A DNA stretch of 63,262 bases. Source: Colwellia sp. GTDB lineage: Bacteria > Pseudomonadota > Gammaproteobacteria > Enterobacterales > Alteromonadaceae. A model generated the notes under the pieces. The model searched no databases. It was not told where the DNA came from and saw only the letters and a list, made by a program, of their open reading frames with translations. Positions 34,368-43,202 of the stretch are shown here, in pieces. The position numbers and the translations under genes are program-made. The stretch spans positions 1 through 63,262 of the forward strand of contig NZ_JABSOV010000016.1 of NCBI RefSeq assembly GCF_013215345.1, given 5' to 3'. Position 1 is the stretch's first letter. Each line of letters opens with the position of its first letter.

Positions 34368-36824
34368 ATGAGCACTATAAATACCCAATTAAAACAGTCG
34401 TTGCTCAAACCATATATTGTTGGTCAACCAATCATTGAACGATTATTTTTTAATCACCGATCTATCTGGTTAGTGCTATTTGTATTTTTGACATTATTTT
34501 TCGGTTATCAAGCTAAGCAGATTCGACTAGAGGCTAGCTATGAGAAAATGATCCCTACCCTTCATTCTTACATTACTAACTATTTAGATCACAAAGATGA
34601 TCTTAAAGGCTTAGGCAGTGCCGTAAGAATTTCAGTGGAAACCACAGAAGGTGATATTTTCACCAAAGAATTTCAAGAAGTACTAAAACAAGTCCACGAT
34701 GAAGTGTTCTACATTTCAGGTGTTGATCGAACCGCAATGAAATCAATTTGGGCCTCTGCCGTTCGCTGGAACGAAGTCACCGAAGATGGTTTTTCTGGCG
34801 GCCCATTGATAGCAGATACCTATGATGGCTCCCCAACAGAGATAGAAAAACTTAAAGCTAATATTTTTAAATCGGGGCAAGTGGGTGCTTTAGTGGCTAA
34901 TAATTTTAAATCTGCAATGGTGTACGCCCCATTAATGGAAAGTGATCCTGAAACCGGTAAGCCTATAGATTATCAAGCATTATCCCAAAAACTAGAAACA
35001 TTAATACGCAATAAATACCAAACAGACACAATTAAAATTCATATTACAGGTTTTGCCAAGGTCGTTGGGGATTTAATCGAAGGTGCCAACCAAGTGGTTA
35101 TTTTCTTCGTCGTAGCACTGTTGATCAATTTTGTAATGTTATATACCTATGCTCGTTGTCTACGAAGTGCAATCATTCCAATACTATGCTCTGTAATCGC
35201 CGTTATTTGGCAATTAGGGCTTTTAAAAACACTTGGATACGGTTTAAATCCCTATTCCATGTTAATACCATTTCTTGTGTTCGCTATAGGTATAAGTCAT
35301 GGGGTGCAAATCATCAACGCGATCGCTCATGAAAGTAGCACTGGGTCTGATAAAGAACTTGCTGCTCGCCGAGCCTTCCGCTCTCTTTATATTCCTGGTT
35401 GTATTGCATTAGTCAGTGACGGTGTTGGTTTTGCTACGCTGATGGTTATTAACATTCCTGTCATTCAGGATCTAGCTATTGCTGCCAGTTTAGGGGTGGC
35501 AGTCATCATTTTAACCAATCTGATTTTGTTGTCGATATTAATGTCTTATGTAGGGGTAAGTCAATCGTCAGTCAACAAAAAACTCTATGTAGAAAAACAC
35601 AGTAAACACCTATTATGGCATTTTTTATCCCGCTTCACGCAACGAAAGAATGCTTGGTTCATACTTGTTATAGCTATACTAATAGCAGCGTTTGGCATAT
35701 ATCAAAGTCAAGGGCTGAAAATTGGTGATTTAGATGCTGGAGCGCCCGAATTACGACCTGACTCTCGTTACAACCTCGATAACGCTTTTATTACCAGCAA
35801 CTACACCACCAGTGCGGATATCTTTGTGATAATGGTGCAATCAGAGAAAGAAAAGTGCTCTGACTACCGTACACTCGACGCTATTGATCAGTTACAGTGG
35901 CGAATGCAGCAGTTACCAGGGGTACAGTCAGGCCATTCGCTTGTGGATCACACGAAACAGATGATGACTGGTTACAATGAAGGAAACATCAAATGGTTAG
36001 CGCTAAACCGCAATCAACCGCTGTTGGATCAAGCCTCTGTTACAGCCAGCCCTGGCACCTTCAACGTTGATTGTAGTTTAACCCCAGTGTTTATTTATCT
36101 CAATGACCATAAGGCGGAAACACTCGAAGCTGTAGTGGCCAAGGCGGAAGCCTTCATCAATGAATTTAAAGAGGTAAAGGGGTTAACGTTTAAACTTGCC
36201 GCGGGTAATGCCGGTATTGAAGCGGCTACCAATATAGTGATCAAAAAAGCACAGTATCAAATGCTATTCTGGGTATATGCAGTAGTAGGGCTCCTTTGTT
36301 TAATTACTTTCCGTTCAATTCGCACTGTCATCTGTATTTTGTTACCACTGGCATTAACATCACTGCTTTGTCAGGCATTAATGGCTTATTTAAATATTGG
36401 CGTTAAGGTAGCCACATTACCAGTAATAGCACTCGGTGTGGGTATTGGTGTGGATTACGGTATATACATTTACAGTAAACTAGCAACTTATTTAAATGCA
36501 GGTATGAACCTCAAAGATGCTTATTTCAATACACTAAAAACTACAGGTAAGGCGGTTGCCTTTACTGGGTTAACATTAGGGGTTGGTGTAGGTACTTGGG
36601 TGCTATCACCGATAAAATTTCAAGCCGATATGGGGATCTTACTAACCTTTATGTTTATCTGGAATATGATTGGCGCACTGGTTTTTCTACCAGCTATTGC
36701 CAGTTTATTACACAAAAAAAACGCGCCATTAACATCCACTAAAACATCAAGCCCTGGAGTTGATGTTGTTCAAATGACTATATCTAACCATTCTCGAGAG
36801 GGAGATAATAAACATGCTGTGTAA
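34368..36824 (+). CDS. MMPL/RND-superfamily hydrophobic-compound transporter
   Basis: An 818-residue membrane protein with the twofold arrangement of one helix, periplasmic domain and five helices. The sterol-sensing-like helix bundles include LIPFLVFAIGISHGVQIINAIA and VIALGVGIGVDYGIYIYSK, with the Asp/Tyr of the MMPL proton relay. It belongs to the exporter group that moves lipids and other hydrophobic molecules, and partners with YCF48 and DUF1302/1329. Uptake versus efflux cannot be told from sequence. Its last four codons overlap the universal stress gene. Confidence 0.92.
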   Translation: MSTINTQLKQSLLKPYIVGQPIIERLFFNHRSIWLVLFVFLTLFFGYQAKQIRLEASYEKMIPTLHSYITNYLDHKDDLKGLGSAVRISVETTEGDIFTKEFQEVLKQVHDEVFYISGVDRTAMKSIWASAVRWNEVTEDGFSGGPLIADTYDGSPTEIEKLKANIFKSGQVGALVANNFKSAMVYAPLMESDPETGKPIDYQALSQKLETLIRNKYQTDTIKIHITGFAKVVGDLIEGANQVVIFFVVALLINFVMLYTYARCLRSAIIPILCSVIAVIWQLGLLKTLGYGLNPYSMLIPFLVFAIGISHGVQIINAIAHESSTGSDKELAARRAFRSLYIPGCIALVSDGVGFATLMVINIPVIQDLAIAASLGVAVIILTNLILLSILMSYVGVSQSSVNKKLYVEKHSKHLLWHFLSRFTQRKNAWFILVIAILIAAFGIYQSQGLKIGDLDAGAPELRPDSRYNLDNAFITSNYTTSADIFVIMVQSEKEKCSDYRTLDAIDQLQWRMQQLPGVQSGHSLVDHTKQMMTGYNEGNIKWLALNRNQPLLDQASVTASPGTFNVDCSLTPVFIYLNDHKAETLEAVVAKAEAFINEFKEVKGLTFKLAAGNAGIEAATNIVIKKAQYQMLFWVYAVVGLLCLITFRSIRTVICILLPLALTSLLCQALMAYLNIGVKVATLPVIALGVGIGVDYGIYIYSKLATYLNAGMNLKDAYFNTLKTTGKAVAFTGLTLGVGVGTWVLSPIKFQADMGILLTFMFIWNMIGALVFLPAIASLLHKKNAPLTSTKTSSPGVDVVQMTISNHSREGDNKHAV

Positions 36825-37659
36825 TAATAACATTCAATTCAATAGGCATATTCTCGTCATCATCAACCCTAATATAGACGAACAAATAGCGCTTAATAAA
36901 GCTGTTCGTCTCGCCGAGCAGTTAGGGAGCACTATTACCGCATTAATTAGAAAAAAGCATGCCATCCCAAAGCTGATGGCGACCCTTAATAAAAAATTGA
37001 GCGTAGCTGCAATAAAAGGTATCGCTATATCCATCGAAATCAGCGATGAAAATAACTTACTACGAGCCATATTACGTGCTCAGCATGAACACGGATTCGG
37101 TTGGTTAATAAAGCAACCTCATCAACCCAGTTTAACTGATCACGTTTTTCTATCCGATGACTGGAAGTTATTACGCAACAGTCGCTGCCCGGTGCTCATG
37201 GTAAATGCAAATAATAATTGGGAGGATGGTGGCCCATTTTTATGCTGTGTTAATGCTAATTCAAACGACAGTGAACATCAAGTTCTCAATGCCCATGTAA
37301 TTAAAGTCGGCCTTTTACTTGCCAAAGTAAGTAATGGTCAGCGTCATTTAGTGAGTGCCTACCCATCGATAATGCAAAGTGGCTCAGAAAGTGATCAAGT
37401 TCCAACTTTATTAGAGTCAGATTATCGTAGTGCTTGTCACAAAATGTTAGGGAACCATGAGATCCCTGATAGCCAAATTCATATCGTTCAAGGTCCACCT
37501 GAGTTGCTTATTCCTCAAGTCGCAGAGAAAATCAAAGCGAAAATGGTCGTTTTAGGTACAGTTGCACGCTCAGGGTTACAAGGGATTTTGCTAGGTAATA
37601 CGGCCGAACAAGTCCTAACTCGGCTAAAAACAGATATATTAATTTTACCTCCTGAGTAA
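36814..37659 (+). CDS. Tandem universal stress protein (UspA family)
   Basis: A 281-residue protein with two Usp domains. The second has the ATP-binding G-2x-G-9x-G signature in LGTVARSGLQGILLGNTAEQVL; the first has a weaker HVFLSDDWKLLRNSRCPVLMV segment. The ATG follows SD GAGAGGGAG and overlaps the MMPL end by 11 bases, so the two are coupled. Its presence here suggests a stress or membrane-energy link to the exporter; function is otherwise unknown. Confidence 0.88.
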   Translation: MLCNNNIQFNRHILVIINPNIDEQIALNKAVRLAEQLGSTITALIRKKHAIPKLMATLNKKLSVAAIKGIAISIEISDENNLLRAILRAQHEHGFGWLIKQPHQPSLTDHVFLSDDWKLLRNSRCPVLMVNANNNWEDGGPFLCCVNANSNDSEHQVLNAHVIKVGLLLAKVSNGQRHLVSAYPSIMQSGSESDQVPTLLESDYRSACHKMLGNHEIPDSQIHIVQGPPELLIPQVAEKIKAKMVVLGTVARSGLQGILLGNTAEQVLTRLKTDILILPPE

Positions 37660-37688
37660 CCCTTTACTTTTGGGATTACTATATACCT

Positions 37689-37730
37689 GTTACCAATCAA
37701 AGTTTCAGACACTTTGATTGGTAACATTTA
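37689..37730. terminator. Long inverted repeat ending the DUF1302-Usp operon
   Basis: GTTACCAATCAAAGT (37689-37703) pairs perfectly with ACTTTGATTGGTAAC (37711-37725) around a 7-base loop, followed by ATTTATT. A 15-bp perfect stem 30 bases after the stop is most likely a terminator. Confidence 0.7.
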
Positions 37731-38151
37731 TTCGACTTCTAAGATGGTTTTAGTGAGTTTAAAGACTTACATGTAGCGATATTAATTTTGAGAAAATAAA
37801 TACGATCTTCTTTTTAAAATGGCTAACTCATTCGTGTAGGGCTGATGGCCTCGGCTTATTTATAACAGAAATACCTTGAGCCAACTATCCAAGCTTAGGA
37901 CAAAATCAACTAACATTAAGCTAGGTATGTATCGCTTAGCCAACAGAAAGGAAACCAGCCTACAGAGGCTACTTTAACCTAATTTTACGCCACATAGTTA
38001 CTGCGAGCAGAAAACAGAGAACCTTACTCGCAGTAACTGCGCCTATGGCCAACAACCAATACATCCTGACCGGAAAAATACAAGCCAGACATTTGCACCT
38101 TAAGGTGGTTTAGGTATTGTTTGACACTTATCACAATAGTTATGATAAATA
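37731..38151. other. Intergenic region with an 11-bp inverted repeat
   Basis: No gene is supported. An isolated perfect inverted repeat, GTTACTGCGAG (37997-38007) and CTCGCAGTAAC (38027-38037), encloses a 19-base loop; its role is unknown. The remaining sequence shows nothing I can name. Confidence 0.4.
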
Positions 38152-38495
38152 TCATTCTCGCATCAAGGGAAATAAAGGGAAAGCAATTGCAACACTTAAG
38201 GTTAAGATAAGATATAGCCACCAAACTTTCATATTTATTCGCTTTGCTTCAAAGTACGACAAAAAAAAGAAAGTAAATACACAAACCCACAGAACATTTC
38301 TAATAGACGCTGAACAGAATTTACATAGTTGTCTGCAAAAAATTGGCTAATAGAAAACGCTTTATAGAACATCATAAAACTAATGTTAAAATACCAGGTA
38401 CTTAAAGCACCTGTTATTGCTGCAAGTGCATATACACAATGACAATTTTTTGAGAAAATCACGTCAAACATCTCAGCTTTATAGAAAGGTTTCAC
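38152..38495 (-). pseudogene. DUF2834 small membrane protein, degenerate
   Basis: Read across frames the minus strand gives CVYALAAITGALSTWYFNISFM, FSISQFFADNYVNSV, then FLFFVVL, and finally RINMKVWWLYLILTLSVAIAFPLFPLMRE before a stop at 38152-38154. That is the pattern of the DUF2834 family (about 110 residues, three helices). At least two frameshifts are needed around 38260-38310, so it is dead. It lies downstream of the acyl-CoA dehydrogenase, separated by a terminator. Confidence 0.7.
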
Positions 38496-38509
38496 TTTAT
38501 TTTTTTTGC

Positions 38510-38543
38510 AATAAAATACGGGCTACCTATTAAGTTACCCGTA
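38510..38543 (-). terminator. Probable terminator of the beta-oxidation operon
   Basis: On the minus strand TACGGG (38543-38538) and CCCGTA (38522-38517) form a stem followed by TTTTAT, 27 bases after the acyl-CoA dehydrogenase stop. Confidence 0.6.
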
Positions 38544-38569
38544 AATAAAGTTTGCAAATACAGAATGGA

Positions 38570-39709
38570 TTATTCAAAAATAGATCGAGCAATGATCAAC
38601 TTCATAATTTCTGACGTTCCTGCAAATATTCGGGTAATTCGCGAATCAGTAAAAACGCGAGAGATAGGATACTCATCCATATACCCCGCCCCACCATGTA
38701 ATTGAACCCCTTCATCAGCAACATCACATAATAACTCACTGGTCAGTAATTTTGCTTTTGAGGCGGCAACAGAATCATGTTCCCCCCGGTTAGTGTTACT
38801 AACTATTGCATCAACAAAGGCCTGTGCCATATCAATTCGTGCCCGCAGTTCAGCCATCTTGAACTGTGTATTTTGCATTTGTGAAAGTGGCTTACCAAAG
38901 ACTTTACGATTACTAACAAACTCTTTCGTTAATTTAAAAGCATATTCCGCCATTCCGATATTCTGAATAGCACAGATCAAACGCTCTTTGGATAACCCTC
39001 CCATTAAATATTTAAAACCTTGGTGCGCTTCACCAATCAGGTTTTCCTTGGGCACTTTGACATTATCTAAAAACAGCTCAATAGTATCCTGAGATTTCAT
39101 CCCCATCTTTTTGAGCTTTGCACCAACCCTTACGCCATCCCAATTGCTTTCAACAACAAACAAACTGATTGCGCGAGGCTTTTCAGGGTTGGTTCGTGCT
39201 GCTACAACAAAAAGATCACCACAGATTCCATTAGAGATATAAGTTTTATTGCCATTCAACAAATAATGATCCCCCTTATCGACCGCGCAGGATCGTAAAC
39301 CAGCCAAGTCACTACCAGCATCAGGCTCCGTCATTGCGACAGAAAGAATGTACTCGCCAGTGATCGTTTTTGGAATATACTTTTCTTTAAGGTAATCACT
39401 ACCATGATTAAGAATATACGGGGCGATCATCGTACTGTGAAGTTGTGGCATAAATCCTGTTTCACCACATAAACCAATCTCTTCTGCGACAATCTGCTGG
39501 AAACGAAAATCATCAATGCCAACACCTCCCAGAGATTCTGGTGCTTGAGGTATCAGAAAACCATGTTCACCGGCTTTAAAATACACTTCTCTAGGCACTA
39601 GCCCTGCTTCTATCCATTCATCTCGAAAAGGGACAACTTCTTGCTGTAGAAACGATCGAAATGCCTCTTGGAACATTATATGCTCATGCTCGTAACAATA
39701 ACGTTTCAT
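38570..39709 (-). CDS. Acyl-CoA dehydrogenase
   Basis: A 379-residue FAD enzyme. Family signatures are AMTEPDAGSDLAGLRSCA (residues about 130), the YISNGICGDLFVVAART substrate/FAD segment, QLHGGAGYMDEYPISRVFTDSRITRIFAGTSEIM with the Glu of GTSE near the flavin, and the ATP-free fold of ACADs. It should form the 2,3-double bond of the CoA thioester and pass electrons to ETF. SD GAGGAG precedes ATG. It is last in the five-gene operon after the split hydratase, thiolase and SDR. Confidence 0.93.
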   Translation of the reverse strand: MKRYCYEHEHIMFQEAFRSFLQQEVVPFRDEWIEAGLVPREVYFKAGEHGFLIPQAPESLGGVGIDDFRFQQIVAEEIGLCGETGFMPQLHSTMIAPYILNHGSDYLKEKYIPKTITGEYILSVAMTEPDAGSDLAGLRSCAVDKGDHYLLNGNKTYISNGICGDLFVVAARTNPEKPRAISLFVVESNWDGVRVGAKLKKMGMKSQDTIELFLDNVKVPKENLIGEAHQGFKYLMGGLSKERLICAIQNIGMAEYAFKLTKEFVSNRKVFGKPLSQMQNTQFKMAELRARIDMAQAFVDAIVSNTNRGEHDSVAASKAKLLTSELLCDVADEGVQLHGGAGYMDEYPISRVFTDSRITRIFAGTSEIMKLIIARSIFE

Positions 39710-39764
39710 AACGACTCCTCATTTTTAATTAGTATTTAACTATACTGCTATCACAATACAGTCT

Positions 39765-40166
39765 TTATAAGGCAACAACTGCCTCACCTATTAGCGTGCG
39801 AACATCATCTTGATTAACCGCCACAATTTCTAATCGAGCACGCTGTTCACCACCCTCTTCAAATAATTCAACTACCGTACCACTACAGGTGATCACATCT
39901 TGCAATTGGGTTATTGTTGCGAAGCGATTACTAAATTTACGTAGTTGAGATTGAGGCTTCCAGTTGGTTAACATACGCCCCAAATAAGCCATAGATAACA
40001 TGCCATGGGCAAAAACATCAGACATACCCGCTTTTTTAGCAAAATCACTATCAATATGTATAGGGTTATGGTCTCCAGAAGCACCTGCATATAACGCCAA
40101 TGTAGTACGAGAAATCGACGGTAGTGTTAATGATGGGATTGCAGTTCCTATTGTAATATCAGACAT
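39765..40166 (-). CDS. MaoC-type (R)-enoyl-CoA hydratase, catalytic subunit
   Basis: A 133-residue hotdog protein carrying the hydratase 2 motif LYAGASGDHNPIHIDSDFAKKAG, with the catalytic Asp and His, and the AHGMLSMAYLGRML helix. The ATG at 40166 has SD GAGGAAG; the longer TTG start at 40181 is less likely. It probably pairs with the adjoining 149-residue MaoC-like subunit in a heteromeric hydratase, as ChsH1/ChsH2 do in cholesterol side-chain degradation. Confidence 0.9.
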   Translation of the reverse strand: MSDITIGTAIPSLTLPSISRTTLALYAGASGDHNPIHIDSDFAKKAGMSDVFAHGMLSMAYLGRMLTNWKPQSQLRKFSNRFATITQLQDVITCSGTVVELFEEGGEQRARLEIVAVNQDDVRTLIGEAVVAL

Positions 40167-40177
40167 TCTTATCTTCC

Positions 40178-40627
40178 TCAAACACTTGGATTACGATAAA
40201 CCAGTGAATTAATTGCTCTTGCAACCAAGTCACCATTTTGATTTGTGTAAGTGCTTTCCAACACAACAAATTCTAGCGCTCCAGACTTTTTGTCAAACAT
40301 ATCTTTAATCTTGGAGGTTACTGTGATGTTATCACCTGCGTAAATCATGCCTAAGTATTCAAACTCCTGAGAACCATGAAGAAGTCGGCTAATATCCATA
40401 CTTAAAAAGTTCAATACGGGCAATAATTCCGGCCCTTCCATATCTAATGGAAATGGAAAGGTTGGTGCTGCTAGCATCGCTTTATATCCAGCATCATGTG
40501 CGGCCGTTTCAGAGAAATATACGGGATTAGTTTCACCTATCGCCTCAGCAAAAAATTTCAGTCGTCCTTTCTCAATATCAACATTGAATGAGTCAAATTC
40601 ATGGCCAACTTTACTGCGATCTAACAT
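40178..40627 (-). CDS. MaoC-like dehydratase, non-catalytic partner subunit
   Basis: A 149-residue hotdog protein of the FAS1-type dehydratase N-terminal group: FAEAIGETNPVYFSETAA lies where the hydratase motif would be, but Asp and His are replaced by Glu and Tyr/Phe. It ends 11 bases before the ATG of the catalytic subunit. By family analogy it forms the substrate-binding half of a heteromer. SD AAGGA precedes ATG. Confidence 0.88.
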   Translation of the reverse strand: MLDRSKVGHEFDSFNVDIEKGRLKFFAEAIGETNPVYFSETAAHDAGYKAMLAAPTFPFPLDMEGPELLPVLNFLSMDISRLLHGSQEFEYLGMIYAGDNITVTSKIKDMFDKKSGALEFVVLESTYTNQNGDLVARAINSLVYRNPSV

Positions 40628-40642
40628 AATGTAATCCTTCTT

Positions 40643-41821
40643 TTATACTTTACGGTACATAGTCACAACTGCTGCACCACCTAACCCTAAGTTATGCTGT
40701 AATGCCACGCGAGCACCCGGCACCTGTCTGTCACCCGCTGCACCACGTAGATGCCAAACCAGCTCAGTAGCCTGTGCTAAACCAGAAGCTCCTATTGGAT
40801 GACCTTTAGACATCAAACCGCCTGAAGGGTTAACAACGTATTTACCACCATAAGTATTGTCAGCATCGTTAATAAACTTCTCCGCCTCGCCTTCGCCACA
40901 TAAACCTAGCCCTTCATAAGTGATCACTTCGTTAGGAGTAAAACAGTCATGTAACTCGACCACTTGAGCTTCTTCAGGGCCCATGCCTGCTTGCTCGTAA
41001 GTTTCTTGAGCAGCCTTAGCAGTCATCTTGGCACCTATCAAGTCGATAGGATTATCCCAAGTGTCAGCTAAATCGGTTGCCATCGACTGACCAACAATCT
41101 CAACATCAGCAGTTATACCGTGTTTTTTAGCAAAAGCTTCACTACAAACGATAACCGCTGCTGCACCACAAGTGGGAGGACACGCCATAAGTCGAGTTAA
41201 ATAGGGTTCAAAAATCACAGGGGCACCCATTACTTCTTCAAGCGTCAATGGATTATCAAAAAGTGAATAGGGATTCTTCACCGCATGGCTTCGTGTTTTG
41301 ACTGAAATCTTACCGAAAATGTTAGGGTTGGCACCGTATTTTTCAATGTAATGGGTGCCTGCTTGTCCGAACAGCCTTAACGCTAACGGTCCCTGGGGTG
41401 CTTCTGGTGCTGCTTTATCTAACGCTCCAAGCATACTAGAAAAAGGCGATTCACGATCTTCCCAATGACTACCCAATGCTCCGCGTTGCATCTCTTCGAA
41501 ACCAAATGCTAGTGCGCACTCAATCGCGCCTGAGGCAACTGCCTGACGAGCTAAAAACAGTGCTGTGGAGCCAGAGGAACAGTTATTATTCACATTGACT
41601 AATGGGATGCCTGTTTTGCCAACATCATAAAGACCGTGCTGTCCACAGGTACTGTCACCATAAATATAGCTGGCGAAAGCCTGCTGCACTTTATCATAGT
41701 TAATACCAGCATCAGTAAGCGCTAGCTTTATAGCTTTAGACGCCATTACGCGATAAGGTTCTTGTTTTCCTGGTTTAGTGAACTTAATCATTCCAACACC
41801 AGCGATACGTACATTTTTCAT
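40643..41821 (-). CDS. SCP-x-type lipid-transfer thiolase
   Basis: A 392-residue thiolase-fold enzyme. The nucleophile is Cys81 in VNVNNNCSSGSTAL, His291 lies in ELHDCFTPNE, His341 in SKGHPIGASG, and the C-terminus is QHNLGLGGAAVVTMYRK as in SCP-x. No SCP2 sterol-carrier domain is fused. SCP-x enzymes cleave 2-methyl-branched 3-ketoacyl-CoAs in peroxisomes; the bacterial Ltp relatives act as thiolases or retro-aldolases on sterol side chains with a MaoC/DUF35 partner. No DUF35 protein is encoded here, which favours thiolase action. Spacing to the hydratase is 15 bases. Confidence 0.9.
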   Translation of the reverse strand: MKNVRIAGVGMIKFTKPGKQEPYRVMASKAIKLALTDAGINYDKVQQAFASYIYGDSTCGQHGLYDVGKTGIPLVNVNNNCSSGSTALFLARQAVASGAIECALAFGFEEMQRGALGSHWEDRESPFSSMLGALDKAAPEAPQGPLALRLFGQAGTHYIEKYGANPNIFGKISVKTRSHAVKNPYSLFDNPLTLEEVMGAPVIFEPYLTRLMACPPTCGAAAVIVCSEAFAKKHGITADVEIVGQSMATDLADTWDNPIDLIGAKMTAKAAQETYEQAGMGPEEAQVVELHDCFTPNEVITYEGLGLCGEGEAEKFINDADNTYGGKYVVNPSGGLMSKGHPIGASGLAQATELVWHLRGAAGDRQVPGARVALQHNLGLGGAAVVTMYRKV

Positions 41822-41844
41822 TTTATATATCCTAAAAAATTGGT

Positions 41845-42765
41845 TTATTTCTTGGCATTCAAAAGATCAATACCAACATACTTACTAACAGCGTTAAAGG
41901 TATCAACAATTGACTCAGCCACATCTGCATCGGTAAAGTCACAAACTTTATCCCACTGCTGTGCAATTTGTTCGGCGCTTATTGGATTTTTTGTACCCAA
42001 TGCAAGGCCTTGTGAACGCTGATATCTAAGCTTACTAAACCAGCCTGCGCCAACTTCAATCACAGAGCCATTTTCGGTACTGTCTTGTGCACAAAGTTTT
42101 ACCACTAAAGGCACCACAAAATCTGGACTAGTCGCTTTTAATACTTCTTCTGGCCAAATGGTTTCCGTTAATCTAGAGCCTGCTATAGGGGCAATAATAT
42201 TAGATAGAATATTCTTACGTCCACCTTCAATAGCTAGCGTACGACCCAGGCCAGTCAATGCTGATTTAGCGGAACTGTAGTTTGCTTGACCAAAGTTGCC
42301 ATAAATACCTGCTGCTGAGGTGGTAAATATAATGCGACCAAAACCTTGTTTTTGCATATACGGCCATGCAGCCTTAGTGACTTTATAAGCACCATCAACA
42401 TGCACCTTATAGATGATGTCCCAATCGTTGTCCTGCATTTTGGCAAAACTAGCATCACGTAAAATACCGGCGTTATTTATCACAACATCTATACGATCGT
42501 AATTATCGATTGCGGTTTTTACGATATTCTCTCCATTTTCCACAGAGTCATAGTTAGCAACGGCTTCACCACCAAATGCTTTTATTTCGTTAACCACTTT
42601 ATCTGCAGCTGCTGAACTTGATCCTTCACCACTACCAGTACCACCAAGATCATTTACCACTACACTCGCGCCACGCTTGGCAAATTCAAGGGCATACGCA
42701 CGGCCTAAGCCACCGCCACCGCCAGTTACAATTACAACCTTTTTATCAAAACGGATATCATTCAC
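41845..42765 (-). CDS. HSD17B4-type short-chain 3-hydroxyacyl-CoA dehydrogenase
   Basis: About 306 residues of the SDR domain of peroxisomal D-bifunctional protein: VIVTGGGGGLGRAYALEFAKRGA, VVVNDLGG, INNAGILRDASFAKMQDNDWD, and the catalytic Y-SS-A-K in NYSSAKSALTGLG. The GTG at 42765 has a strong SD (AGAGGAAGA) five bases upstream and starts VNDIRFDKK like homologues; the ATG at 42801 lacks one. It is the first gene of the operon, 192 bases from operator site 5. It should oxidise (3R)-3-hydroxyacyl-CoA made by the MaoC pair. Confidence 0.9.
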   Translation of the reverse strand: MNDIRFDKKVVIVTGGGGGLGRAYALEFAKRGASVVVNDLGGTGSGEGSSSAAADKVVNEIKAFGGEAVANYDSVENGENIVKTAIDNYDRIDVVINNAGILRDASFAKMQDNDWDIIYKVHVDGAYKVTKAAWPYMQKQGFGRIIFTTSAAGIYGNFGQANYSSAKSALTGLGRTLAIEGGRKNILSNIIAPIAGSRLTETIWPEEVLKATSPDFVVPLVVKLCAQDSTENGSVIEVGAGWFSKLRYQRSQGLALGTKNPISAEQIAQQWDKVCDFTDADVAESIVDTFNAVSKYVGIDLLNAKK

Positions 42766-43202
42766 TTTTATCTTCCTCTTATTGCTAACGGAGTTATTCA
42801 TTATTAAAACTTATCTAGTTTCAGCTATAACCTTACTGAGAGACAAAGACTAAAAATCATATTTAGTTTCCTACTACTTGTTTAAAAGCATTAAGGAGCA
42901 AGTTTTAATTAGCTAAGTATTTTCAACAAAATTTTCATTCATCTGAGAAAGTCAAACAACAAACTTTCGTTGGTTTTCTGCACTAAATTAAACTAGGAGG
43001 TTATTTTTTACTGGTATATCAGACTGATTTAAAATAAATTATTTTACCTGAAAGATATTGTAAATTTATAAAACGAATTTTCTGTAAGAAAAAGAGTTCG
43101 CTGGAATAGTCATTACTCCATTAATTCCAGCATTAATGGAGTCTTTCAAGAAGATGTTCTATGACAGGTTACTTATCAAGATTTAGATTCTATAACAGCT
43201 AA
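42766..43202. other. Promoter region of the beta-oxidation operon
   Basis: These roughly 440 bases hold no gene. Operator site 5 is at 42958-42975. Around 43110-43150 lies the inverted repeat ACTCCATTAATTCCAGC/GCATTAATGGAGT, which may terminate transcription coming from the right. Confidence 0.5.
42958..42975. promoter_or_regulatory. Palindromic operator, site 5 (beta-oxidation operon)
   Basis: AACAAAC-TTTC-GTTGGTT, identical over 18 bases to site 1 at 18053. It lies about 190 bases upstream of the SDR GTG start on the minus strand. Confidence 0.75.

Noticed and set aside
38117-38350. A 77-codon plus-strand open frame
   Set aside because: It overlaps the DUF2834 pseudogene in antisense and has composition typical of AT-rich non-coding DNA.
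40643-41821. Assigning an Ltp2-type aldolase
   Set aside because: Ltp2 aldolases need a DUF35 partner, which is not encoded here, and the thiolase His/Cys set is intact.
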